Assembly (NCBI GenBank): GCA_034435275.1
Contig: DAOTXP010000014.1
Coordinates: 1 to 64,000 of the forward strand
Origin: JBFMCC01 sp034435275
Lineage (GTDB): Bacteria; Chloroflexota; Anaerolineae; Anaerolineales; Villigracilaceae
DNA length: 64,000 nucleotides
Direction of reading: 5' to 3'
The position numbers and the translations under genes were made by a program. Below are positions 50,401 to 58,857 of this stretch, piece after piece (within the stretch, counting starts at the first letter, position 1; the number at the start of each line of letters is the position of its first letter). The notes under the pieces are model-generated. The model was given only the letters and a program-made list of their open reading frames with translations, did not search any database and was not told where the DNA came from.

Positions 50401-51234
50401 CGGCGTGTTCGATGGAGTCGAGGTCAGGGTCGCAGTGGGACTCGGCGTGCGGGTGAGAGTCGGACTGGGGGTGAAGGTCGCGGTCGGCGGATTGCCGGTC
50501 AGAGTGAAGCGTCCGCTGGCCTCCCATAGGGAGCCGACATAAATCTGTACTTCGTACTCACCTGCCAGCCACTCATCCGGCGGCAACTCGCAATCGGAAA
50601 AGCCATAGCCGCTCGGCAGGCCGTCCCAGGGTTTGGTTTCGAGGCACTTGCCGAGCAGCTGGCCGTTCTGATACCATAGCGCGGTCCACTGCACGCCGGG
50701 GGTCATATGGCTGACTGTGAAAACTGCAAACATGCGCTTGATGGGATTGCGCCAGGTGGTGCTGGGATTGACTGGCAGGGCGAATTCCATTTCGGTGGAA
50801 AATTTGAGTTCGCCGATCTGGACCTGCGGGTCCGGTGTGATCGTGCTGGAGGAAAGCGCCTCGATGGCCGGAGGCAGAACGGGGACAGGGGTATAAGTCG
50901 GTTCGGGTGTGAGGAAAAACGTGGGTGGCAGCGGCGTCGGAGTCATCCATGCCGTCTGGGTTGCAGTGGGAGGACGCGTGGAGGTTGGCGCGGGCGGCGT
51001 CGCCCGTGCGGTGAGAGATTCGCCATAGCGATACGCCAAAAAGCCCAGAACGAAAATCAAAAGGGAGACCCCGATGAATCGCCACCCGACGGTCACGCGC
51101 TGTTGGCGCTGACGGAAAAACGTCAGGCGGCGGCCGGACGAGATGGCGCGCAGTCCCGCGACGAACAGACCCAGCGCGACCGCCGCCAGCAGGAAGACAA
51201 CGACCCATATCCAGAGTTGAATATTCACCAGCAA
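47413..51234 (-). CDS. Giant Pro/Thr-repeat surface protein with GerMN and NBR1-Ig domains
   Basis: A 1273-residue exported protein: two membrane helices (about 8-27, 50-70); a paralogous domain (about 119-252); Pro/Thr repeat block 1 (253-460); a GerMN-like domain (about 465-595: Val-Tyr-Phe-Thr-Asp-Asn, Ala-Tyr-Ala-Asp-Gly); Pro/Thr repeat block 2 (about 597-970); an NBR1-type Ig domain (about 975-1085); and a C-terminal beta domain. GerMN domains occur in spore-germination and other surface lipoproteins. The repeats likely form a long stalk through the wall. Repeat DNA is nearly identical over 100-150 bp in places, so length may vary by recombination. Confidence 0.85.
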   Translation of the reverse strand: MLVNIQLWIWVVVFLLAAVALGLFVAGLRAISSGRRLTFFRQRQQRVTVGWRFIGVSLLIFVLGFLAYRYGESLTARATPPAPTSTRPPTATQTAWMTPTPLPPTFFLTPEPTYTPVPVLPPAIEALSSSTITPDPQVQIGELKFSTEMEFALPVNPSTTWRNPIKRMFAVFTVSHMTPGVQWTALWYQNGQLLGKCLETKPWDGLPSGYGFSDCELPPDEWLAGEYEVQIYVGSLWEASGRFTLTGNPPTATFTPSPTLTRTPSPTATLTSTPSNTPLPTRTPSRTPTRTATGTSTPVPSRTPSQTASPTSTRTPVPTATATPLPAVLPGQPSYTPSRTPLPTTTSTRTPTSTNTAARTPTPTLTPSRTPTNSPIPTETPRPSRTPTRTASATRTPTVTLPSSSTPTRTPSRTFTPTNTPPPSRTPTSTATSTRTFTPSATFTPSRTPRPTFTASPTRTPLEVGMDVYFTDNDRLVSGQLPYEVAVSRSVPSSKNPVAAVLDLYFRGPTSTEREEGLTLVLNGFTGYDRFAYADGIAHLYLLGACQSNGTLYTIAQPLMANLKQFPYIRYVKIYDEHGSTRDPFGFTDSIPVCLDPSFTPSPTHSLTPTWTPTVTRTPTFTPTNTPTRTHTPTNTPSPTRTPTSTFTATRTPTITFTPSRTPTNTPTRTHTPTETPRPTRTPIPTETPRPTRTPRPTETPTNTRTPTSTFTATFTPSLTFTPSRTPTNTATRTPIPTDTPRPTRTPRPTETPTFTRTPTATFTSTWTPTVTFTPSRTPTNTATRTPIPTETPRPTRTPIPTDTPRPTRTPTATFTSTWTPTVTFTPSRTPTNTATRTPIPTETPRPTRTPRPTETPTNTRTPTSTFTATFTPSLTFTPSRTPTNTATRTPIPTETPRPTRTPTLTFTATVTRTPTLTPSVTPTKTPTPTLTPSRTSTRTPTFTRTPSRTPTRTATVTRTLTPILRTNTPTPNRGCDRAEFVADITVPDGSTFSPGTTFTKIWRLKNVGTCTWKTTYNIVFVSGDIMGGVQQLPLPASVAPGQTIDVAVNLVAPLAEGNYRGNWQLKNEAGEIFGTASTANRPFWVSIRVVGVPQQGTTYDFVANACSAKWFSGVGNLNCPGRDGDANGFVLKLTNPVLENGSAQNRPALLTVPQNVDNGYIRAVYPSYTVQEGDRFQAVIGCENKATACFVLFRVDYQMEGGFIREFWAFGERYEGSSFSVDLDLSSLAGQNVKFVLTILSIGQASNDRALWVEPRIVHFPVQPTATSTPRP
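48316..49440 (-). repeat. Tandem Pro/Thr-coding repeat block 2
   Basis: About 1.1 kb of short imperfect Thr-Pro-Arg-Pro-Thr-type codon repeats with higher-order copies: 48556-48702 recurs at 49022-49172, and 48711-48810 recurs at 48867-48968 (offset 156). Open frames in several registers here are by-products of the repeats. Confidence 0.9.
49855..50500 (-). repeat. Tandem Pro/Thr-coding repeat block 1
   Basis: About 650 bp of Thr-Pro-type codon repeats, more diverged than block 2 and without long identical copies that I can see. Codes for the stalk between the first ectodomain and the GerMN domain. Confidence 0.85.
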
Positions 51235-51251
51235 GATTATAGCATGGCCGC

Positions 51252-51280
51252 TTGACGGTCTTTGCAGGCTATGCTACAGT
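51252..51280 (+). promoter_or_regulatory. Promoter of the IPK gene (leaderless)
   Basis: TTGACG (51252-51257), 17 bp, TACAGT (51275-51280), then 6 bp to ATG 51287. No ribosome-binding site is present, so the message should be leaderless. Confidence 0.55.
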
Positions 51281-51286
51281 TCGAGC

Positions 51287-52087
51287 ATGCCCGAACTGGT
51301 CTTCCTCAAGCTGGGCGGATCATTGATCACAGACAAGACCCGGCCATACACGCCGCGGCTGGATAAACTGGCCGATTTGGCCGGGCAGATCGCATCGGCT
51401 CTTTCCGCGGACCCGGGCCTGCGTCTCCTCGTAGGACATGGCTCCGGCTCCTTCGGGCATACCGCCGCACAACAGTATGGGACGCGGCAGGGTGTGCGCG
51501 AGGCGCGCGGCTGGCGCGGCTTCTCCGAAGTGGCAGACCGCGCCAGGGAATTAAACGATTTCGTCATGCGCGCCCTGCACATGGCGGGCATCCCGGCCAT
51601 GCCGTTTCCACCCTCGGCCGCGGCGATCGCGAGCAATGGCCAAGTGACCCTGTGGGAATCCACGCCGATCCGCATGGCGCTGGCGAACAAAATCCTGCCG
51701 GTCGTATATGGGGATGTGGCCTTCGACGAAGTACGCGGCGGAACCATTCTCTCGACCGAAGACCTGTTCGCCCACCTGGCAAAGACTCTCCTCCCCCAAC
51801 GTATTCTGCTAGCCGGGCTGGAAGAGGGTGTGTGGGCCGACTTCCCGGCGCGCACGCGCCGCGTCGAGGAGATCACGCCCGCCTCGTTTCGCGAGATCCA
51901 GGGCGGGGTGGGGAAAGCCGCGGGCGCCGACGTCACAGGCGGGATGGAATCCAAGGTCAAACAAATGCTGGACCTGGTGGATCAACTGCCCGGCATGACA
52001 GCGGAAATCTTCTCCGGGGAAGTCGCCGGGGCCGTGACGCGCGCCCTGGGCGGGACACAGGTGGGTACGTTGATCCGCGGGGGTTGA
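51287..52087 (+). CDS. Isopentenyl phosphate kinase
   Basis: ATP-dependent kinase that makes isopentenyl diphosphate from isopentenyl phosphate. The 266-residue amino-acid-kinase-fold protein matches the archaeal IPK pattern: Leu-Lys-Leu-Gly-Gly-Ser-Leu-Ile-Thr-Asp-Lys, Gly-His-Gly-Ser-Gly-Ser-Phe-Gly-His with the catalytic second His, Val-Val-Tyr-Gly-Asp-Val, and Asp-Val-Thr-Gly-Gly-Met near the end. Chloroflexota such as Roseiflexus use IPK after phosphomevalonate decarboxylase in an alternative mevalonate route, so the same is likely here. The partner decarboxylase is not in the window. Confidence 0.88.
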   Translation: MPELVFLKLGGSLITDKTRPYTPRLDKLADLAGQIASALSADPGLRLLVGHGSGSFGHTAAQQYGTRQGVREARGWRGFSEVADRARELNDFVMRALHMAGIPAMPFPPSAAAIASNGQVTLWESTPIRMALANKILPVVYGDVAFDEVRGGTILSTEDLFAHLAKTLLPQRILLAGLEEGVWADFPARTRRVEEITPASFREIQGGVGKAAGADVTGGMESKVKQMLDLVDQLPGMTAEIFSGEVAGAVTRALGGTQVGTLIRGG

Positions 52088-52230
52088 GGCATTCACCCCA
52101 GCAGGGAGGAAATCCAGCGTGACAAAAATTACTCAAAATCTGGATGGAAGTCTATTGCTTATTTCCCCAAAATCGTCCAAAATTAACGGGAAACCCCGTG
52201 CCGACGACGATATATCAATGAGGAGACTAT

Positions 52231-54213
52231 ATGGCAACAAAAGCAAAACCCAAAGCAAAGGCAAAACCCGCCGTGAAGAAACCCATCGTTAAGAAGAAAG
52301 CCGCTGCGAAGAAGTTCCCCTTCGCACCGACCAAACTCAAACTGCTCAAGCCCGTGCCATCCGATATCGAGATCGCGCAGGCCGGAAAACTCAAGCCGAT
52401 TTTACAAATCGCGGAAGAGTTGGGAATCAAGGAGAGCGAACTCGAACTCTTCGGCCCGTACAAGGCCAAGATCAAACTGGAAATTCTCGACCGTCTTGCC
52501 AAACGCCCGAACGGCAAATACATTGACGTAACTGCCATCACCCCCACCCCGCTCGGTGAAGGCAAGACGACCACTACTGTCGGCGTTTCGCAGGCGCTGG
52601 GCGCGCACCTCGGCAAAAAGGTGATGACCGTCATCCGCCAGCCCTCGCAGGGACCAACCTTCGGCATCAAGGGCGGCGCGGCCGGCGGCGGCTACAGCCA
52701 GATCATCCCGATGGAGGACTTCAACCTGCACCTGACGGGCGACATCCACGCCATCACCGCCGCGCACAACCTGTGCGCCGCCGCGCTGGACACGCGCATC
52801 ATGCACGAGGCCAACACGCCGGACGACGACAAACTGTTCGACGCACTCTGCCCGCCAAACAAAAAAGGCGAGCGCAAGTTTTCCCCGTCCATGCTGCGCC
52901 GCCTGAAGAAACTCGGTATCGAGAAGACCGATCCCAACGAACTGACCCCCGAAGAGAAGAGCCGCTTCGCCCGCCTCGATATGGACTACAGCGGCGTGCA
53001 GTGGCGCCGCGTCATTGACATCAACGACCGCATGCTGCGCGACGTCCAGGTCGGCCTGGGCAAGGATGAGGCTGGCTTCGAGCATCGCTCCGGCTATGAC
53101 ATCACCGTCGCCTCCGAGATCATGGCCATCCTCGCGCTGACGACCGGTCTCGAAGACATGCGCGACCGACTCGGGCGCATGGTGGTGGCGGTGAACAAAC
53201 GCGGCGAAGCCATCACCGCCGAAGACCTGGGCGTGGCCGGTGCGATGACCGTCCTGATGAAGGACGCCATCAAACCCAACCTGATGCAGACCCTCGAAGG
53301 CACGCCCGCCATGGTCCACGCCGGACCGTTCGCCAATATCGCCCACGGCAACAGTTCCATCATCGCCGACAAGATCGCCCTCAAACTGGCGGATTACGTC
53401 ATCACCGAATCGGGCTTCGGCGCGGACTGCGGCATGGAAAAGTTCATGAACATCAAGTGCCGCTATTCGGGGCTGACTCCGCACGTGGTCGTCATCGTTG
53501 CCACCGTGCGCGCCCTGAAGATGCACGGCGGCGGGCCGAAAGTGGTGGCGGGCAAGCCCCTGGCCCACGAATACACCGAGGAAAACCTCGACCTGTTGCG
53601 CAAGGGTCTGCCCAACCTGACCCAGCACATCGAAAACGCCCGCAAGTTCGGCGTGAACGTGGTGGTCGCGGTCAACTCATTCGCAACCGACACGCCCGCC
53701 GAGGTGGAGTTGGTCCGCCAGGCCGCGCTGGAAGCGGGCGCGATGGACGCGGTCGTCTCGCGCCATTGGATGGAAGGCGGCAAGGGCGCCATCAAACTGG
53801 CCGAGGCGGTGGTCAAAGCCTGCGAACAGCCCAGCAACTTCCGCTTCCTCTACGACCTGAACCTGTCCATCAAGGAAAAAATCGAGATCATCGCCCGAGA
53901 AATTTACCGCGCCGACGGCGTGGACTATACGCCCGAGGCCGAGGCCAAGATCGAACAGTTTACAAAACTTGGCTTCGCAGGTCTGCCGATGTGCATGGCA
54001 AAGACGCACCTTTCGTTCACGCATGACGCCAGTCTCAAGGGCGCGCCGCGCGGCTTCCGCGTTCCGATCCGCGACATTCGTGCGTCGGTCGGAGCGGGCT
54101 TCCTGTATCCCCTGCTCGGCGAGATGCGCACCATGCCCGGACTTCCGACGCGTCCCGTGTTCTATGACGTGGACCTCGACCTGAAGACCGGCAAGGTGGT
54201 CGGGTTGTTCTAA
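52231..54213 (+). CDS. fhs: Formate-tetrahydrofolate ligase with a basic N-terminal tail
   Basis: Joins formate to tetrahydrofolate with ATP, supplying C1 units. The 660-residue protein (family about 555-560) has the P-loop Thr-Pro-Leu-Gly-Glu-Gly-Lys-Thr-Thr near 104-112, Asp-Phe-Asn-Leu-His-Leu-Thr-Gly-Asp, Gly-Gly-Gly-Pro and Ile-Arg-Asp-Ile-Arg. Residues 2-28 are an unusual Lys/Ala/Pro-rich tail like a histone H1 tail. An insertion of about 65 residues is seen around 210-270 (Cys-Pro-Pro-Asn-Lys-Lys). ATG 52231 follows GAGGAG. Without other Wood-Ljungdahl genes here its direction is unknown. Confidence 0.95.
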   Translation: MATKAKPKAKAKPAVKKPIVKKKAAAKKFPFAPTKLKLLKPVPSDIEIAQAGKLKPILQIAEELGIKESELELFGPYKAKIKLEILDRLAKRPNGKYIDVTAITPTPLGEGKTTTTVGVSQALGAHLGKKVMTVIRQPSQGPTFGIKGGAAGGGYSQIIPMEDFNLHLTGDIHAITAAHNLCAAALDTRIMHEANTPDDDKLFDALCPPNKKGERKFSPSMLRRLKKLGIEKTDPNELTPEEKSRFARLDMDYSGVQWRRVIDINDRMLRDVQVGLGKDEAGFEHRSGYDITVASEIMAILALTTGLEDMRDRLGRMVVAVNKRGEAITAEDLGVAGAMTVLMKDAIKPNLMQTLEGTPAMVHAGPFANIAHGNSSIIADKIALKLADYVITESGFGADCGMEKFMNIKCRYSGLTPHVVVIVATVRALKMHGGGPKVVAGKPLAHEYTEENLDLLRKGLPNLTQHIENARKFGVNVVVAVNSFATDTPAEVELVRQAALEAGAMDAVVSRHWMEGGKGAIKLAEAVVKACEQPSNFRFLYDLNLSIKEKIEIIAREIYRADGVDYTPEAEAKIEQFTKLGFAGLPMCMAKTHLSFTHDASLKGAPRGFRVPIRDIRASVGAGFLYPLLGEMRTMPGLPTRPVFYDVDLDLKTGKVVGLF

Positions 54214-54238
54214 GAGTCCGCGCACAGCGTAAGATGAG

Positions 54239-54265
54239 TCAGCCCCGTCGCATGGACGGGGCTGA
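54239..54265. terminator. Hairpin after fhs
   Basis: TCAGCCCCGTC (54239-54249) pairs exactly with GACGGGGCTGA (54255-54265), between convergent genes. The T-run is weak. Confidence 0.6.
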
Positions 54266-54269
54266 TGCG

Positions 54270-55820
54270 TTAACGTGCCTGGACGTAATAAATCTGTCCA
54301 CTCTGATCTTTGAAGACCAGTCTCAGGTCGGCCAGTTCGGAGAGTTCGTGCGGGGAAAGCAGATGGATGTACTCATTCGGCTCGAACCATATGAGGTAGC
54401 CCGGCCGATCGTGCGGCCAGCCGACGTAGTTTTCGATGGGAGTACTCCTGCGCGGCAAAACATTGGCGGGCTGGCGTGTAAAGAACCAGACTGCATCCAC
54501 ATAGTTGCTATAAAAAACCGCCTCAGGCTCGGCGGCGCGCAATCTCTGCATTTCGGCCACGATTGCCATTTCATGGAAAGTGCGGTTGTTGTAAAAGTTA
54601 TAGTTGCTCGGCTCTCCCTGAACGCGGGCATCGGCCAGATACTTGAACATGCTGTAGCCGGGATACACCGACCATGCGGCAAAGAGCAAGGCAAGCCCAC
54701 AACTTGCCTGCCGCGAGGTCAACCGCACGTGAGGCCGCAGAAGTGTATCGAAAGTGATGAGAACAATGATGATCGTTGGAACCAGCAGAATGACGTAATA
54801 ACGATCCGAGGTCAGGTCGAGGTGGTCACCAGTGACAATGGTCAGCGCCACCGCCGCGAAGTAGACCAGGGTGTGAATCATCGCCGGATACGTGGATGGC
54901 ACAGAGAGCGCATCCCGCCAGGCGCGCAGGTTTTCCCTTTTCTTCCAATTGATAAAAATCAAAACCAGTGTCAACAAACCCAGCGGAACGAGCGGACGCG
55001 TCAACGCGGGCATCAATGAAGGATGATACGGCACAAACCAGTGCAGCATCTTGGTCAGGGCCAGCGTGACGTTCATCCACACATCCGACGGCGGACTGCC
55101 CGTCCCCCACAACGTGCCGTAGGTCATGATATTGTGAATCCCCAGCCACCAGCCAATCGGCAGGATGGATAATATGCCGAGGATCAATCCGTCACGCAGG
55201 AGAACGCGCGGCGACCTTCGATTCTCGATGAGAATGACGAATCCCGCCGTGACCCCCAGCGCGGGTCCCACGTACCGCTGCATGGGCGCCAGCATGCTCA
55301 GCACGACCATCCAGGCAAAGGCCGCATAAGACTTGCTCGTAATGTATGGGTCAATCGCCAGCAGAAAAGCCAGCGTCAACGTCAGATAAAACGGGTCGGC
55401 GCCGATGGTGGCGTGGATGCGCAATGACGAAAGCGACAGCGCCGCAAACAGGCTGGCAAGAATTGCATACAGCGGCTTCTCGCGAAAGACGCGCCGGAAG
55501 AGCATCCCGCCCAGGAAGAGATTGAGTCCCAGCAGGAGGATATTGAAATACCAGCCTGCAACAAAGACATCCATCCCGCTGAGCAGGCTGAGACCGGCAA
55601 GGATCAATGGATACAACGGCGGCCAGGAAAGGAGCGGCAGGCCGCGATGATCTACAAGTCCGTTGCCTGCCAGCAGGTTTTCGGCCACAGACATGTACTT
55701 GGTCGAATCGGAGGAGACCGCCGCACCGTATTTCGAGGTGGCGATTCCGCCCAATGCCGCCACGACGAGGGAGAGGGCGAGGAGAAAAATCCAATACGCG
55801 TTTTTGCGAAGAAGGGGCAT
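54270..55820 (-). CDS. GT-C membrane glycosyltransferase (PMT/ArnT-like)
   Basis: A 516-residue polytopic protein with about 11 to 13 membrane helices. The first loop holds Ser-Asp-Ser-Thr-Lys-Tyr-Met-Ser-Val-Ala-Glu, the position of the catalytic acid in GT39/ArnT-type enzymes, and Trp-Pro-Pro-Leu-Tyr-Pro follows. It would use a lipid-linked sugar to modify lipids or surface proteins. The neighbouring Thr-rich lipoproteins are plausible acceptors; this is inference. Confidence 0.8.
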   Translation of the reverse strand: MPLLRKNAYWIFLLALSLVVAALGGIATSKYGAAVSSDSTKYMSVAENLLAGNGLVDHRGLPLLSWPPLYPLILAGLSLLSGMDVFVAGWYFNILLLGLNLFLGGMLFRRVFREKPLYAILASLFAALSLSSLRIHATIGADPFYLTLTLAFLLAIDPYITSKSYAAFAWMVVLSMLAPMQRYVGPALGVTAGFVILIENRRSPRVLLRDGLILGILSILPIGWWLGIHNIMTYGTLWGTGSPPSDVWMNVTLALTKMLHWFVPYHPSLMPALTRPLVPLGLLTLVLIFINWKKRENLRAWRDALSVPSTYPAMIHTLVYFAAVALTIVTGDHLDLTSDRYYVILLVPTIIIVLITFDTLLRPHVRLTSRQASCGLALLFAAWSVYPGYSMFKYLADARVQGEPSNYNFYNNRTFHEMAIVAEMQRLRAAEPEAVFYSNYVDAVWFFTRQPANVLPRRSTPIENYVGWPHDRPGYLIWFEPNEYIHLLSPHELSELADLRLVFKDQSGQIYYVQAR

Positions 55821-55874
55821 GGAGACCGAAGAACTTTTTAACCCGCCCCCGCCGGGCGGCAGGGGCGGGAAACT

Positions 55875-57608
55875 TTATTCGTTGACGCAAACGTTCGCGT
55901 TATCGTCCCATTGACAACCATAGACGGCGTTGTTGATGCAGGCCACTTCGGTGGTGAACTTGCCGCAGTTGAACGGTTCACCGCATTGCAGGATCTCGAG
56001 CGGCACCGTGGTACACCCCGCGCCGGAAACCCGGGCAACGCCGGGCACACAACCGCCATAGGCCGCGTCATAAGTGTAGCCGGGCTGACAGCCGGGATAC
56101 AGAAGCGCCTCGGATTGACAGCACTGCGAATCAGGATGGTACGTGTAACCGGCCGGGCAGGAATTCTCGAAACACGCACCCGCGAGGGAACGATTGTCGA
56201 GGCCATAGAGGTTGCATTCGAACTGCCCGTTGGCCGGCACACAGCCGTTGAAGGCCGAGTCGAAGTACTGACCCACCGGGCATTGACCGTCGAGGCCGGT
56301 GCCGGGGCGGCAGGTCTGTCCCGTAGAATCGAGCGCGTAGCCCGGCGGGCAGGCCTGGGGTCCGGAGGGAAGTGGGAGCGGCTGGTAGGCGCACAGGCCG
56401 GTGGCCGCGTCGCGCGCGTAACCGGGATCGCAGGCCGCGCCCTGGTCCGCGACCGGGGTTGGGTCGGCACAGGCCGGGTTGCAGACCCTCAATTGGCCGC
56501 TGGAACTATCGGGGCCGGAGCAGGTCAGCCGCAGTTGGCCGTCAATCACGGCCTCGGAACATTCGAAGCCCGGAGTTTGAACGCTATAGGTTGTTCCGGG
56601 CGGGATGTCCACGGTGGCGAAGCCCTGCGCGCCGGCACAATAGTTGCCGCGCACCTCGGCGACCGGGACCACGCATTCGCTGATTGCAGGAGCCGGCGCG
56701 ACAGGCTGGTAGGCATTGGTCACGCAGTACGGCGCGGAGAGCCGCGGCTGGGAGGTGGCGCAGCGGAAGCCGGTAGCGCGCAGGGAAAGAGCCGGGTTGG
56801 CGTAATGACGGATGGTGAGCGCGGCCTGCGCTGCTTCGGATTCGAAACTGCTGCCGCGCACGACGCGCGCCCCGCCCTCGGCCGGGCCGCTCGGGTCCTG
56901 CGCGGGCGAGACGCCGTAATAATCCGCCGCGTACCAGTCGCCCACCCACTCGAAGACGTTGCCGGCCATATCCAGCGCGCCGTACGGGCTGGCGCCCTGC
57001 GGATAAGCCATGACGCTGGTAGTGGCGCGTTTGCAGTTATTGAAATTGAGCAGGTCGCAAGAAGGCTCCGCCGCGCCCCACGGATACAACTGCGCGGCCG
57101 TCCCGCGCGCGGCCTTTTCCCATTCGGCTTCCGTCGGCAGGCGCGCCCCGCTCCAGGAGCAATAGGCGTCGGCCTGCGCCCAGGTGACTCCCACGACGGG
57201 GTGATCCGCGAACGCCGGGTCGGTGTAGACCGCCGCGCCGGGTTCCTGCGAGGGCGGCGTGCACACGCCCAGTGCCACGCACAAGCCATACATGCGGTTG
57301 GTGACTTTGGTCTTGCCAATCCAGTAACCGGACAGGTTGACGGTATGCTGTGGATCGTCGAAGCCGCCGGCGCCCATCGTGAACTCGCCGGGCGGGACAT
57401 AGACCATCACGCCTCCATCGGGACCCAGCATGGCCGCGCCTGCCTGCGGCCCGGCCAGTGTCACCGGGACGAGGGTGGGCGTGGGAGTCTCGGTGGGAGG
57501 AACGACCGGCGGTTCGGTGGGAATCGCCGTCGGCGTGACCGGCACGCACGCGGCCAAAAGGATCAAGGACGCGGCGGCAAGAGTCGACAGACTTTGGAAT
57601 CGTTTCAT
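55875..57608 (-). CDS. SUMF1-like Cys-rich lipoprotein
   Basis: A 577-residue exported lipoprotein (signal to Leu-Leu-Ala-Ala-Cys near residue 21, then a Pro/Thr linker). Residues ~60-290 have the formylglycine-generating-enzyme (SUMF1) fold: Pro-Thr-Glu-Ala-Glu-Trp-Glu-Lys-Ala-Ala-Arg-Gly, Gly-Asn-Val-Phe-Glu-Trp, Gly-Phe-Arg-Cys. The two catalytic Cys expected after Gly-Gly-Ser are absent (Gly-Ser-Ser-Phe-Glu-Ser), so it is unlikely to make formylglycine. The C-terminal ~290 residues are Cys-rich with repeated Cys-x-x-Gly-Tyr-x-Tyr-Asp motifs. Confidence 0.85.
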   Translation of the reverse strand: MKRFQSLSTLAAASLILLAACVPVTPTAIPTEPPVVPPTETPTPTLVPVTLAGPQAGAAMLGPDGGVMVYVPPGEFTMGAGGFDDPQHTVNLSGYWIGKTKVTNRMYGLCVALGVCTPPSQEPGAAVYTDPAFADHPVVGVTWAQADAYCSWSGARLPTEAEWEKAARGTAAQLYPWGAAEPSCDLLNFNNCKRATTSVMAYPQGASPYGALDMAGNVFEWVGDWYAADYYGVSPAQDPSGPAEGGARVVRGSSFESEAAQAALTIRHYANPALSLRATGFRCATSQPRLSAPYCVTNAYQPVAPAPAISECVVPVAEVRGNYCAGAQGFATVDIPPGTTYSVQTPGFECSEAVIDGQLRLTCSGPDSSSGQLRVCNPACADPTPVADQGAACDPGYARDAATGLCAYQPLPLPSGPQACPPGYALDSTGQTCRPGTGLDGQCPVGQYFDSAFNGCVPANGQFECNLYGLDNRSLAGACFENSCPAGYTYHPDSQCCQSEALLYPGCQPGYTYDAAYGGCVPGVARVSGAGCTTVPLEILQCGEPFNCGKFTTEVACINNAVYGCQWDDNANVCVNE

Positions 57609-57739
57609 TCACGTCTCCTGTGGCGGAAGGGGTTCTTCCAGCCAGCGCGCACATTATACCCCGCCCGAACGGGCAACCTAACTACACGCAGGAGATTTGG
57701 GAACAATCAGCCCCCGCCGGGGGCGGGGGCCGATGACGG

Positions 57740-58801
57740 CTAGGGCACATAGTCGCAGGAATAAGTACCCTGCCACGAACAACAACACAACTTCGAATTC
57801 CACGCATAGCCTTGCTGATTACAACCGCCCGGAGGAGGCTGACATCCCTGGCCCAGGCCGCAAATGCCCGGCTCCAGGCCGGTCGGTTCGAAGCCGACCG
57901 AGACCCGGCAGGCATTGTCCAACTCCGCGAGGCCCTTGATCGGATAGTAGTATTCCAATTCGACCAGCGCCGCACCGGCCTGCTCGTGAGTGAAGGCGTC
58001 GTTCAAATCGAAGAGGGCGTTATCGAGCACGCTGTTGCCGGCCCAAGCGCCGGCCAGAAAAGCGGTATCACCCGCCAGCAGGGATTGTTTGACGGCGATG
58101 TGGATCGTGTTGGGATCGTCCGGAGAGACGCGCGCCCAGGCCAGATCAGGATCATCGCCGCGGCCCTGATCGAAGACCAGCGTCTCGAAGCCGTCGCCGT
58201 GGACGCCGCTGTTATCGGCGTTGATCACGGAAGTGCCGCCGACGTCTTCGTTCGTATCCGTCCAGACCTGAACGCGGTCCGTGGACCAGTCTGTGGAGGC
58301 GGGGTTGAAAACGAGGATGAAGAAATCGCCGCGGCCGTCCAGGTCCAGGTCGAGTTCGACGGCGTAGGTACCGGGCAGGCCGCCGCCCGCGTCCGTGCCC
58401 TTGACCGTGATGACGGCATACACCCACTGGTCATCCTGCCCGACATAGGTATCCTGAATGTCGAGATATGGATAATACACATCCATGCTCTGCGTATTGA
58501 AGGGACGTTCGAACTGCCCAAAGGTGAAGCGGTCGCCGCCCGGGGCGCGGCGCTGATCGGCTGTGGACGAGGAGTCCTGGTCGCCGGCGTGGGTACCGGG
58601 TTCGGCAGGCAGGCTGCCGGGCACGGTGACGTGCTGGATGGCGGCCGTCGCGGTCGGGTCCATGGATTGCGGCGGGGCGGTGGGATTGGCGCCGGCCGCC
58701 GGGACAGTGGGAGGGTCTGTGGGCGACGCGCTTCCGAAGGAGGGCGCGCAGGCCATTGTCAGGACCAGAATCGTCAGGGTAATCTTAAGCGAGGTGTTCA
58801 T
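57740..58801 (-). CDS. Surface lipoprotein, unknown
   Basis: A 353-residue lipoprotein (signal ending Leu-Thr-Met-Ala-Cys near residue 18, Pro/Thr linker to about 85). The mature part is acidic with Asp-rich loops (Asp-Leu-Asp-Leu-Asp-Gly-Arg-Gly-Asp), probably calcium-binding beta structure. A Cys-rich C-terminus (Cys-Cys-Cys-Ser-Trp) is shared with the neighbouring lipoproteins. It is co-oriented with the SUMF1-like gene. Function unknown. Confidence 0.75.
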   Translation of the reverse strand: MNTSLKITLTILVLTMACAPSFGSASPTDPPTVPAAGANPTAPPQSMDPTATAAIQHVTVPGSLPAEPGTHAGDQDSSSTADQRRAPGGDRFTFGQFERPFNTQSMDVYYPYLDIQDTYVGQDDQWVYAVITVKGTDAGGGLPGTYAVELDLDLDGRGDFFILVFNPASTDWSTDRVQVWTDTNEDVGGTSVINADNSGVHGDGFETLVFDQGRGDDPDLAWARVSPDDPNTIHIAVKQSLLAGDTAFLAGAWAGNSVLDNALFDLNDAFTHEQAGAALVELEYYYPIKGLAELDNACRVSVGFEPTGLEPGICGLGQGCQPPPGGCNQQGYAWNSKLCCCSWQGTYSCDYVP

Positions 58802-58857
58802 CGGTTCTCCGTTTCACTTGGTGGTCACAAACTCCGCCATGAATTAGTGGATTGAAT

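Noticed and set aside
48316..50500. CRISPR-like array
   Set aside because: Repeats are codon-level Pro/Thr words with no unique spacers or cas genes.
52088..52230. Folate or THF riboswitch before fhs
   Set aside because: Only a small ACGGG/CCCGT hairpin is seen; no riboswitch core could be recognised.
52402..53628. A 408-codon antisense frame over fhs
   Set aside because: It is His/Val-rich antisense of a well-supported gene, without its own start signals.
55875..57608. Active formylglycine-generating enzyme
   Set aside because: The catalytic cysteine pair is missing; only the fold is kept.
55911..57743. A 610-codon plus-strand frame over the SUMF1-like gene
   Set aside because: Low-complexity Arg/Gly-rich antisense reading of a GC-rich gene.
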